Shown one piece after another: positions 1 through 8,868 of a stretch of 64,000 nt of DNA. The position numbers and the translations under genes are program-made. The notes beneath the pieces are model-generated. The model searched no databases and had not been told where the DNA came from. It saw nothing but the letters and a program-made list of their open reading frames with translations. Source of the DNA: Meandrina meandrites (taxonomy: Eukaryota; Cnidaria; Anthozoa; Scleractinia; Meandrinidae); assembly GCA_963693305.1 (NCBI GenBank), contig OY855910.1, positions 18,082,362-18,146,361 of the forward strand, given 5' to 3'. The first letter of the stretch is position 1; each line of letters begins with the position of its first letter.

Positions 1-2411
1 TCAAATGCTTTGGTGAAGAACAAGACCTAAATAAGGGCTTCCATCACTGAAAAACTCAGGGCAGGTCATCGACAAATATCTGTGAAATAAGCGTTTTTTC
101 CTAAAATCGAACGAAATCGGTGTTCGCAAAAACTGCGTATACTCGTTAGACCGTATTTTATCTTGTCAAGCAGCAAGCAAATTAATATTATAAAGAGATT
201 CAACAAGCCTTAACCTACCTTCGCTTGTTTAGAAAGCCAGTTATTAATCCAAATGTTCAACAACGTGATATTTGACTGCACAGGTTGCATGCAAGTTTTG
301 CGCCGACATTGACGTGGTTTGAGGTATCATTTGTGGCCCTAACACTTAAAGTATTTCTGGCCTTTTGCTGAGACCAAATGACTTAAAAGGCATTAAAGGC
401 AAAAAATACTTCTGCTTTGCTTAAACAATTAAATGAAAAAAGCACACTACGTCAGTCCAACAGTCTACCGTTGAAGACTCGTGGCGCGTTTTTCATAGTG
501 TTTATTATAAACACAGAAACACTTGAAGTAACAAACGTCTGCTAAGAGACAATACCGGTTAAAGTTTGGTTTATTGAGTAAATTAAGCACAAACAATATT
601 TTCCTTTTTTCTCTGTGGTTTGACAAATTTGACACGTCCAAATTTTGCATTGGTCAACGTGGGTTTCTGTTACACAGTTGCGTCGTAATAGTCCTTTAAA
701 ATAGTGTTTATACACATCGCTTCATATATATGGCATGCATAAAATGATTCTTTGTTTCTGGCTTGTACTTTTCTCAAGCTTAGTGCTTTTTTTGATCCCT
801 TTTTCAACTGTTTCAGCAGGAAACAGTTCAGAACGGGAACCATATCGCACGGCATTTCTTTAGGCAGTGCAAAGCTCCCTCCAGCCATACAGTTCTGCAA
901 TTTTCCTCCGCCTTCTCTTGTCTTGTGCGCTCCATTAATACATCAACAGTATTATGCCGTCATGTTGACTTACAAGTGACCTTGGTTTCACAAGGTTTGC
1001 TATTTGAAAGGTTGGTTTTTTTTTGTTTCAGTCTTCACAACAATACGCTTTTCAATGCTTAGTAGGGGACTGGTTCCTACTTCGTATTTTCCTCAATCTA
1101 GCTTTGTCAGATGCGCGCGTCAGGGTAGGAAAGAAGAAGGAGATAAGCACAAAGTACCCTCATATGCCGAAGACAGAAATGAGCGTCACTTCAGCAATCA
1201 GTTATAACTTTGACCTCTGTTCAGGCGTATTTGTGATTTGTAATTGTCATTCGTTTCTGTTCGGAGTTGGGAGGAAGAAGATTCCAGTGGAGAAATGTAT
1301 AATTATAACGATAATAATGATACTAATAATAATAATAACAACAACAACAACAACAACAACAATAATAATAAAACAATTTTAATAGTCAGCGAGTAACGTG
1401 CACACTTCCTGGACGATAGATGGGAAATTTTATATGAAGTAGCATTCTACGGCGTGGTCGACGAGACTTACACTCGAGCTCCTCGATAACACAGTCAAAC
1501 TGCTGAATCGCTCATCATGGATTATCATGGCTTTCAAGCACATTTTAGAGATTTAAAGGCCCTGGAAATCCAGGCGATCAGACGTGGGAACAAAGGCAAA
1601 GCAAAACGTGTAAGTATTTGTAACGTTATTTGAATTTTTTTTAGCAAGTTTGGTTTACTTACATTTCAAAACAAAGTGGAGTGCACAATTGAACGGTCAA
1701 ATCAAAACGACAGCAAACAAAACCAAGGGCTGGATTTGAGATCTATATCATTCTTATGAATATCTTAGTACTTCTTAATCGATATATCATAGTTTGGATT
1801 CGCTAAGATCTTTTGATTTACTATAATTAAGAAAATCGGATCGCCCGTCGTTTAGATTTTTCAACATCTGGGCGGTCTGCGCCAAGCGGTCGCAACTCGT
1901 GGATTCGTTTTCAGTGCCAAGTGCAAACCAAGGATTGGTTTTGGGATATATAGCGGCCTTCTGGACTTCTTAGCACTTCTTAATCGATATATCACAGTTT
2001 GGATTCGCTTAACTCTTTCCATCAACAAGAATAAAACATGGAGTGGTTGCCATAAAGTTTGATTTCCACTGTTACATATCTGATTATTTAGTGACTGATT
2101 CATCATGGGCGTGAATTAACTGGTTTTACTTGTGTCGAATGAAATAAAACAATTAAAATAGAAAAACAGTATGCACTTTCCCCGTCTGTGTAAAAGGTCA
2201 AAACATTTTTTTTTTAAAACTATTATTTTACACACAAGAAACCAGTTAAATACACCTGTGAAAGTAGATAATTTAGGCGACAGTGGAAATCTATCTTTAG
2301 TGTTTTTGAAGACATTAAACACAGCTTAGGGTCTTGTTAGAAATTAGCAGGGAAAGAGGGAGCTGGAAAATGGGGGAGGGTCATAACTTTTTGAGCTCCT
2401 GGAAAAGACAG
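1..2411. other. Gene-poor 5' flank with simple repeats
   Basis: No convincing gene was seen here; the open frames are short and lack domain-like composition. The stretch holds an (AAT/AAC)n microsatellite at 1296-1378. It also holds a diverged direct duplication around 1730-1811 and 1932-2012, both containing CTTCTTAATCGATATATCA. The upstream exons of the gene at 3048 could lie here, but I cannot define them. Confidence 0.5.
1296..1378. repeat. AAT/AAC trinucleotide microsatellite
   Basis: An imperfect run of AAT units changes to about eight AAC units and back to AAT units. It is non-coding. The apparent run of isoleucine and threonine codons here is only the microsatellite read in frame. 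Confidence 0.9.
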
Positions 2412-2560
2412 CTTTTAAACAATCATTAGGTGAGGTTTTTGTGACATCTCAAATAATCAAGGTCGAGTAAGTGTTATCAGACGAAGCTGAAGGCTGGGGC
2501 TGATTAACACTTACAAGACCTTGATATCGCAAAAACCAAATCTAATAATTGTTTTATTAT
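2412..2560. mobile_element. Fold-back MITE, about 150 bp
   Basis: The two halves are inverted copies over roughly 65-70 bp. The left arm runs from AAACAATCATTAG through CAAGGTC to TAAGTGTTATCAG. The right arm reads CTGATTAACACTTA, then GACCTTGAT, then TCTAATAATTGTTT. There is no coding capacity. The superfamily cannot be assigned because no clear target duplication is visible. Confidence 0.7.
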
Positions 2561-2737
2561 ACTTTTTTTTAAAAGAAAACAATGACAAATGCAGTGCTGA
2601 AGAAGCAAATTGGCAAGCCATACTTTAACTTTGCTGTGTGTGTAAGATGCCGCTAGCCAACTGTGAACTTGACATTGCTCTTGAAAATCATGCATTGCAC
2701 GCACAACCTAAAGATTATTCACCAATCTGCTAGCAGA

Positions 2738-2922
2738 TTGTTTGGTTCCAGGAAATGTCCATTCTCCAGAAGGGATTGGAAATTCCTGGGGGTGGGGGGG
2801 ATCGCAAAGGCCAACATTTTTAGGGAAATTTATGGAGCTTAATTGTAATTTTCCAGGGGGTGGGGGTCTTAGGAGAAATCCCTTCTGTGGGGGAGGTATG
2901 AATAATTTCTGGAACCACACAT
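2738..2922. mobile_element. MITE with GGTTCCAGAAAT termini
   Basis: The ends are inverted: TTTGGTTCCAGGAAAT on the left and ATTTCTGGAACCACAC on the right. The interior is G-rich (GGGGGTGGGGG). Related terminal motifs (GTTCCAGAAAATATCCATAC) recur at about 35.5, 35.9, 36.3 and 44.4 kb, so this is one family scattered in the window. Confidence 0.6.
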
Positions 2923-3047
2923 AAGTGAATAGTCTGTAGTTTGGACTGATTCCTATAGTTAACTGAAGGCTCTTAGCAAAAAATGTTTATTTTATTTTGT
3001 CTGTCTGTCACGTCTAGTTATCTGAGAAAGCCTTTGAACTACGGAAC

Positions 3048-5729
3048 ATGTGGACTGAGAGTTTATCCAGGATGCGCCACTCACGTAAAAGGCCTGCAAT
3101 GGCAGTGAACAAGGGCGAAGAAAATTCAAGTGAAGACTGGCAACAGAAAGGTGAAGTTGGATATGAGGTTGATGAAGACGTTGAGTCAGGCGATGAAGTT
3201 GACTCAAAAGGTGAATGCGATGAGGGACAAGTTGAGTCAGGCAGTGAGGGCGGCTCTGAAAGTGAATATGAAGAGGTTGAAGGCGTTTGGTCAAGTGGCG
3301 AAGGAGTTAACTTAGGTAACGATAAAGAGAAAGATCAACATAAAGGCCAAGGAAGAAGAAAACGAGAGTGCCCACTTCCTTACTGTAGAAAGAAGGTGGT
3401 TCACATCCCAAGGCATCTAGCACAGGTTCATCAGTGGTCTCCATCTCGGTCTCGTGCGGCACTCACAAACTTTAACTTACGAAAAAAGTACACATTCAAA
3501 AGTCACAAAAATGCGGAAGCTGGCAACAGAAAGAGAAAATACGATGGCAATAAGGCAACCAAAGCCTACAAGGACTATCACAAGAAACGTGTTTGTCCTC
3601 TCCCGGGATGCTCATCATGCATTAAAAGATTGGCAGCTCATTTAAAGAATGTCCATGAAATTAGTCCCTTATCTGATGAGTATGAGCGCCTACTGAAGAA
3701 AGCTTTGCCAAAGAGGAAGAGGCCCTATTCAGTTCAGGTAATTGAAAACAGACTGAGGGAGAAAGTTGATGAAGATGCACTGATGCTGAAGAGAAAGAGG
3801 TCCAGTTCAGTTGATTCGAGTGAAGTTGATGCAGTGTCGCTGAAGAGTAAAAGGTGCAGTTCAGTTGATGTTTTTGAAGTTGATGTAGATGAGGGGGTTG
3901 ATGAAAGAGCACCAATGGTGGAAAAGGCGGAAGCCGACGTTGATGATGAAGATGATGAGAATGGCCCTGCGTTAATTGTTAAATTTGCAAACTGGTTGCA
4001 ATCACCGGATGGCGGAAAGAAAGATAGCAAAACTGTGAAACAGCATGCTGCGCAAGTAAACAGAATCTTGTCTGTCATTGACAATGACAGAAATGTGGAA
4101 TCTCTTCTGGATTTTGCTGTCATTAAGGAGAAGTTTGTGAAATATGCTGAAGAAAAGTATGTGCCCGAAACTATCAAGTCCTATTTTACAAGTCTAGGAC
4201 ATTTCTATAGCTTTCTTTTGTCAGAAAGTCCAGAGGAAATTACAGCCAATAGTGAGGTGGTGACCCAAGTAAAGGAAAAAGTGAAACGGTGGTCGTCATC
4301 ATACAAACGATCTAGTCTGAAACGGAAGTGGGAGCGGCAGGAAGAAGATAGACAACAACTCATTACTCCAGCGAAAGTTGAATTATTTGAGAAAAGCCAA
4401 ATCTCAAGAGATGCCATAATCCTGCTTGGAAAGCTTAGTGGCGCACACAATGCGGAAATTATTACACAAAGTCAGTTCACCCTTTTGCGCGACTTCCTTC
4501 TGGTTGAAATCTCAATTGATAACGCCAACCGCGCCGGTGTGTTATCAAACATGACACTGAAAGAGTTCAGAAGAGCCACGAAAGAAGACGACAGGTTTGT
4601 TATTAGTGTCATGAACCATAAAACATTTCACATTCATGGTCCTGCTCAGGTCGTTCTGACAAGTAATCTTCACAATTGGATGAACGTCTTTGTTGAAGAA
4701 GTAAGATCAAGAGTACCAGGGGTAGGAACGGAGGGAGACCAGCCACTGTTTCCTTCTTTTAACGGAACCGAAATGCAGTCAAGTCAAATCAACAAAGCTA
4801 TAAAATCAGTGTGGAGAAAAGCAGGGATTCCTGGAAGTATTCACAGTACCCTTCTTAGGAAAGGTGCCGTCACTGCCGTCCATAAGCATCATAAAGAAGC
4901 TGCAAGTGACCTCGCTGACTTAATGGCACACAAAGAGGATACTGCTGTTAAGTACTATCGTCTGACGGAAGAGATGGAGGCATCGGTCAAAGCATCCCAG
5001 ACGCTCCATTCTATGATGAGGAAAAAGAATAAAGAGGAGAGCAAAGATGAAGAAAGTAAAGACGAAGAGCAACTTCATGCAGTAACGAGGAAGAAAGGCC
5101 AGGAAGATCGTGTCACGGAAAAGGGCAAGAAACTACTCGAGGTAGATGGCGAAGAGCAAGATGTACAGCAGAGTGAAGAGAAATCCCAAAGTCCATCTAG
5201 AGAACCATGGAGTAGAGTGGCGGTTGGTGAAATTCAAAAGCTATTTCAAAGTGAAATACAAGGGAGGAGCATAAGCCTTGACTGTGTAAAAGAAAGGATT
5301 ACAAGAAGTGAAATCCTAAAAACCGAAGATCCTAAACGAGTCTATGACCGTGTTCGAGCTGAATGGAGGTTTCCTGACACTGGCAAAAACACAGTTAACG
5401 TTGTGTCTCCACCAACAGAAAGAGAGGAACTGAACGATAAAGTGGATCGTATGTTTAGAGGAGAAGCTGATGAAGAAGCATCTAGTGACATTGTACCACC
5501 CACATCACTGACATCAAGGGCAAAGGCACTTTTCAGTGAGGAGCAAGTAAGAACATTAGTACGATTATGTGATGATATGATTGGAAATAGCCCAATTTCA
5601 GGGAAAGAAATTCTTAAGAGACTTTCCAATGATGCCCAAGGAAAAAGCATTTCAACAACACTGACCTTAAGTCAAATTGTTAATCGTGTTAAATATGAAC
5701 GGAGACAAAGAAGAGAGAAAAAAAAGTAA
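3048..5729 (+). CDS. Zinc-finger/tyrosine-recombinase-like protein (gene 1), 893 aa
   Basis: This is the intact member of a three-gene family in the window. Residues 20-105 are acidic. Two C2H2-type fingers follow (CPLPYC..HLAQVH at 108-128 and CPLPGC..HLKNVH at 183-203). A basic/acidic linker leads to a core-binding-like helical region (about 305-430). The tyrosine-recombinase-like catalytic region shows Arg495 in NRAG, Lys525 in NHKT, Arg604 in TLLRK, His628 in MAHKED and Tyr636/637 in KYYRL. The box II His of the canonical HxxR motif is absent (Thr at that place). Two Myb/SANT-like modules end the protein (about 720-790 and 825-890), each closing with a basic YDRVR or NRVKYERR pattern. Upstream, CGTCTAG at 3011-3017 could be a splice acceptor with frame open from 3018, so 5' exons may be missing. 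The protein may act as a nuclear DNA-binding recombinase or a domesticated Crypton-like derivative. Function is unproven. Confidence 0.85.
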   Translation: MWTESLSRMRHSRKRPAMAVNKGEENSSEDWQQKGEVGYEVDEDVESGDEVDSKGECDEGQVESGSEGGSESEYEEVEGVWSSGEGVNLGNDKEKDQHKGQGRRKRECPLPYCRKKVVHIPRHLAQVHQWSPSRSRAALTNFNLRKKYTFKSHKNAEAGNRKRKYDGNKATKAYKDYHKKRVCPLPGCSSCIKRLAAHLKNVHEISPLSDEYERLLKKALPKRKRPYSVQVIENRLREKVDEDALMLKRKRSSSVDSSEVDAVSLKSKRCSSVDVFEVDVDEGVDERAPMVEKAEADVDDEDDENGPALIVKFANWLQSPDGGKKDSKTVKQHAAQVNRILSVIDNDRNVESLLDFAVIKEKFVKYAEEKYVPETIKSYFTSLGHFYSFLLSESPEEITANSEVVTQVKEKVKRWSSSYKRSSLKRKWERQEEDRQQLITPAKVELFEKSQISRDAIILLGKLSGAHNAEIITQSQFTLLRDFLLVEISIDNANRAGVLSNMTLKEFRRATKEDDRFVISVMNHKTFHIHGPAQVVLTSNLHNWMNVFVEEVRSRVPGVGTEGDQPLFPSFNGTEMQSSQINKAIKSVWRKAGIPGSIHSTLLRKGAVTAVHKHHKEAASDLADLMAHKEDTAVKYYRLTEEMEASVKASQTLHSMMRKKNKEESKDEESKDEEQLHAVTRKKGQEDRVTEKGKKLLEVDGEEQDVQQSEEKSQSPSREPWSRVAVGEIQKLFQSEIQGRSISLDCVKERITRSEILKTEDPKRVYDRVRAEWRFPDTGKNTVNVVSPPTEREELNDKVDRMFRGEADEEASSDIVPPTSLTSRAKALFSEEQVRTLVRLCDDMIGNSPISGKEILKRLSNDAQGKSISTTLTLSQIVNRVKYERRQRREKKK

Positions 5730-5962
5730 CCCTAGTCAAGTTGAGTAGATAGAGTCTAGCATTTGGGTGGTAGATATTTTTTAATACTAGTCATTATTGC
5801 AGTATGGCATGTCTTCTTTCTGTTAACTGCTCAGACCTCTGTTATGCAGTGACAAAGAGCAAGACAAAGACAACTTTCAAGGCTAGTATGTTATTTACAT
5901 GACTGAGTTATTTCAGTTTAGTTTAACATTTCACTCTACAACTACAGAACTAGTTTGTGTAA

Positions 5963-6075
5963 CCTGATGCAATCATGAGTGGGTTTGAAGAAAATTGAAA
6001 AGCTTTCGGTGTGAACTTGAGCTACAAGCTTTGCGTTATTTAGTGCTTTCAAACTCACCCTTGTGTTTGCATCAG
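5963..6075. mobile_element. Short MITE, CTGATGCAA ends, copy 1
   Basis: The termini are inverted: CCTGATGCAATCATGAG on the left and CTTGTGTTTGCATCAG on the right, bounding about 113 bp. The interior contains GTGAACTTGAGC. A second copy lies about 765 bp downstream with the same ends and interior order. Confidence 0.7.
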
Positions 6076-6727
6076 TTATGTTAATGTAGATGTGATGATT
6101 AAGTCAAGCTAAACAAGGAATTGTAGGAACTGGAAGCAACACAAGTATCAAGTTTATAAAGTATTATTTTGTTAACTGGTATTAACCCTTAAAGTCCCAA
6201 GGGTGATCAGCATCTGATTTCTCCTTCTGATATCAATACATGATGAAACATGCAGATTTTGAGAATTAAGGAAATGATTGCCACACAAATTATCTTGATG
6301 TTTAAACAACGTATCACAGCTACCTGTGATCTCATAAGAAATACTTATGACAAGTAAGGATAATTTGTATGTTGGCATGGGGCATGTAGGGTTAACCAGC
6401 AAGGTAGGCACACAAATGCAGGCAAAAGCTTGGGGAGAAGGTGTTTTAATGGAGAAATAGAGGCTGTTCTGCTGTTACCCTCCCTTGCATCTGTTGCTTG
6501 CATGTAAGCAGAGACAGAGGGAAGGAAAGCATAATGTTATTGCTCTGATTAAACCAGACCAGAAGTACATCTGCTGTGAAAAGTTTTCTTTCAGCATTTA
6601 CATGTACTGTAGTTTGGTTACTGTATAGACTTCTGTCATGATAAAATACAAGTTAAACTGAGTTTCAAAAGAGAACTTACAAGATTACTTTGTGTAGCAA
6701 GTGTTACATGCATCCACTTTGTGAAAC

Positions 6728-6842
6728 CTGATGCGAACACATAGGAGAGCATTTGGGAGAATTTGAAACTGTTTCTGTGGGAACTTGAGCCCCAATCCTT
6801 CTTTGATAACAGCTTTAAAACTCACTCTTGTGTTTGCATCAG
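6728..6842. mobile_element. Short MITE, CTGATGCAA ends, copy 2
   Basis: This is a diverged copy of the element at 5963-6075. It has the same left and right ends and shares GGGAACTTGAGC and AAACTCACTCTTGTGTTTGCA. It lies in the long region downstream of gene 1. Confidence 0.7.
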
Positions 6843-7700
6843 ATGTTCATGAAGCAATGTTTTAATTAACTCTTCAAGTCCCCAGATTGATCAGAATTTA
6901 AATTTGCTTAGTAATATAAATGCATGATCAAGCATAAAGGTCACAAGAATGTTAAGGTACAACAGTCTCCAAAAATCAATACAATGCATTGTATCGTCTA
7001 CATGCTTTTAAATACGACCTTTCTGAATTACATGCAGTGCCATCAGAAGTGTATGGGGATCACTGGGGTTTGGAGGGTTAAGGTCTTAAAAATGGGCCCT
7101 TTGCAGCTAATGATCACATAGGACAAAATATGACCTTGCTGGAGGGCTAGGTTAGCCAAGCTATGCTCTTGGACAACCAAAACAAAGAAAAGTTAAGCAC
7201 AACTGGTTGAAATCACTTTTTTTTGCTGTCCTATGCCATCCCAGTGCATAAGCTAGCTCTCCAGGAAGGTGGTATTTTATATCATGTGACCATTAGCCCC
7301 AAAGGGCCCATTGCAAAATGGATTCAAGTTACATGCAACATATTTGCTTTGTCTATACTGCTGAGATGCCAGAAATTGAACTGCATTTTTTTAAAACTGT
7401 TTTGTCGTTGCAGTTCATTAAAACAGCAGTATTAGATGTTGTGTTATTAAAGAGTTGCTGTTTTTTCCTGTTGTATATGGTTAGTTGTGACTATCCTTTC
7501 CAAGTTGTTGTTAACGGCCATCTTTTGTTTACCAACTACATACTGAATGTGCAAATAAATCTAATTTTCATGATATTAATAGAACAATTTTTAACATTCA
7601 GTCTGCAGTTGTTAAAAAAAATTGCAATACTAATTTTCTAGTATCGATTTAAAGAGTTTTGTATATCCTTCAAATGAACAAAAATGAATTTTTTATTAAT

Positions 7701-7835
7701 GAATGATTGACAATTAAATTTCTTGCTGTGTTAGTTTGTAACTAAAGAATGATTATTAATTAAATTTCTTGTTGGGTTAGTTTGTAACTAATGAATGATT
7801 GACAATTAAATTTCTTGTTGAGTTAGTTTGCAACG
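7701..7835. repeat. 46-bp tandem repeat, three copies
   Basis: Units start at 7701, 7747 and 7793 with GAATGATT, followed by AATTAAATTTCTTG and TTAGTTTG. Divergence between copies is a few bases. No gene is associated with it. Confidence 0.9.
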
Positions 7836-8523
7836 TTGTTTGTTTACATTCACTGCATGAGTTGCATGCAAGACAGGCAAGGGGTTGAAAGTTGTCATAA
7901 CTCCTTGGGGTCAGGGGGACATGATACACCACAACATTTGATTTTTAAACAAGGTATTTCCCGCTCATTCATCTTCTCAAAGTGTGGTTTGCAACCCCTT
8001 CAGCCCTGCCCTTGTCCTGTGGGTCCCAATTTCTCCCTACTTATTATCATACATTTCTTTCAATTTAAGTTGTGAGAATTTGATAGTACATCAACAGAAT
8101 ATCCCCAAGTTGATGCCTGTCTTATTCTTATACAGCAGTTGTCTGCTACTGTTAAAGGAACAAATTGTTTCGCATACAAGGCCGGCTACTTTGATATCCC
8201 CTTTCAAAAGCACGCAGTCTTTTGAGGTCAATTATTGTGAGTTGTCACCTCTGTCAAATCTATATCTTGAAGTCCCTGTTGAGATAAAGAGTATGCACAA
8301 GTTACTTTCTTTGCTTACATGCAACCAGGTACACAAGAAATTCTATAAATGAGAGAACATTAAGTTTTCGAGGGGGTATTGTGCTACTTTCAAAAAAGCT
8401 TATGACCATAAATAAACTATTTTTTCCGAAAAAATGCCCAACCCCCTCCAAAATTTAATGGTCCATTCCTAAAAACTGTTAAGACTGTCATTTAAAAAAC
8501 TTAAAAAGTAAAAAAAAAATGAA

Positions 8524-8733
8524 AGGGACTTAAGTGCCCTTTTTGTTACCAAAGTGCCTTACTAGGTTACCAAAGTGCCTTACTAGGTTACAAAAGTGCC
8601 TTACGAAAGTTACCAAAGTGCCTCATGAGGTTACAAAAGTGCCTTGTAGGTGACTTAAGTGCCCTATGGGTTACGAAAGTGCCCGTTGAAGGTTACAAAA
8701 GTGCCTGGAAATGTTACAAAAGTGCCCGTACCT
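8524..8733 (+). repeat. Degenerate 21-bp motif array 1 (ten units)
   Basis: Ten copies of GTTACNAAAGTGCC occur. Units 1 and 7 carry ACTTAAGTGCC instead. Starts are near 8524, 8545, 8566, 8587, 8609, 8630, 8650, 8670, 8692 and 8713, a spacing of 20-22 bp and mean 21.0 bp. The 6-8 nt between cores vary (for example TTACTAG, TCATGAG, TGGAAAT). The last unit runs through CCTCTAGCTC into a CT-rich tract. The reading frame is not kept, so this is not one protein. It lies 2.8 kb downstream of gene 1. Confidence 0.85.
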
Positions 8734-8737
8734 CTAG

Positions 8738-8841
8738 CTCTCCCTCTCTCTCTCTCTCCCTCTCCCTCTCCCTCTCCCTCTCCCTCTCTCCCTCCCCCTC
8801 TCCCGCTCCCTCTCCCTCTCCCTCTCCCTCTCTCTCCCTCC
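8738..8841 (+). repeat. Polypyrimidine tract (CTCCCT)n after array 1
   Basis: About 100 bp of CT and CTCCCT units abut the last motif of array 1. Open frames through it encode only Ser/Leu/Pro low complexity. They are not genes. Confidence 0.95.
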
Positions 8842-8853
8842 ATAGGTATGAAC

Positions 8854-8868
8854 GGGCAATTTCGTAAC
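8854..8868 (-). repeat. Inverted single unit of the array-1 motif
   Basis: GGGCAATTTCGTAAC is the reverse complement of GTTACGAAATTGCCC, a one-mismatch form of the array-1 core. It sits immediately beyond the CT tract. Another inverted copy is at 10106-10119. Forward strays are at 9022 (GTTACAAAGTAGCCC) and 9421 (GTTACAAAAGGTCCC). Confidence 0.55.

Noticed and set aside
2708..2924. Pro-rich and Gly-rich frames at 2.7-2.9 kb
   Set aside because: Both strands are open because the DNA is a G-rich MITE interior. The repeat explains it fully.
3734..4177. Minus-strand Ser/Thr-rich frame opposite gene 1
   Set aside because: It is the antisense of acidic Asp/Glu/Ser codons and the recombinase core. 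The sense frame has all the domain evidence. The same applies to the other antisense frames over 3.0-5.7, 15-17 and 22-24 kb.
8524..8733. CRISPR array
   Set aside because: Cores are only about 14 bp and gaps 6-8 nt. There are no cas genes, and the context is an intron-bearing animal genome. The likeness is only in layout.
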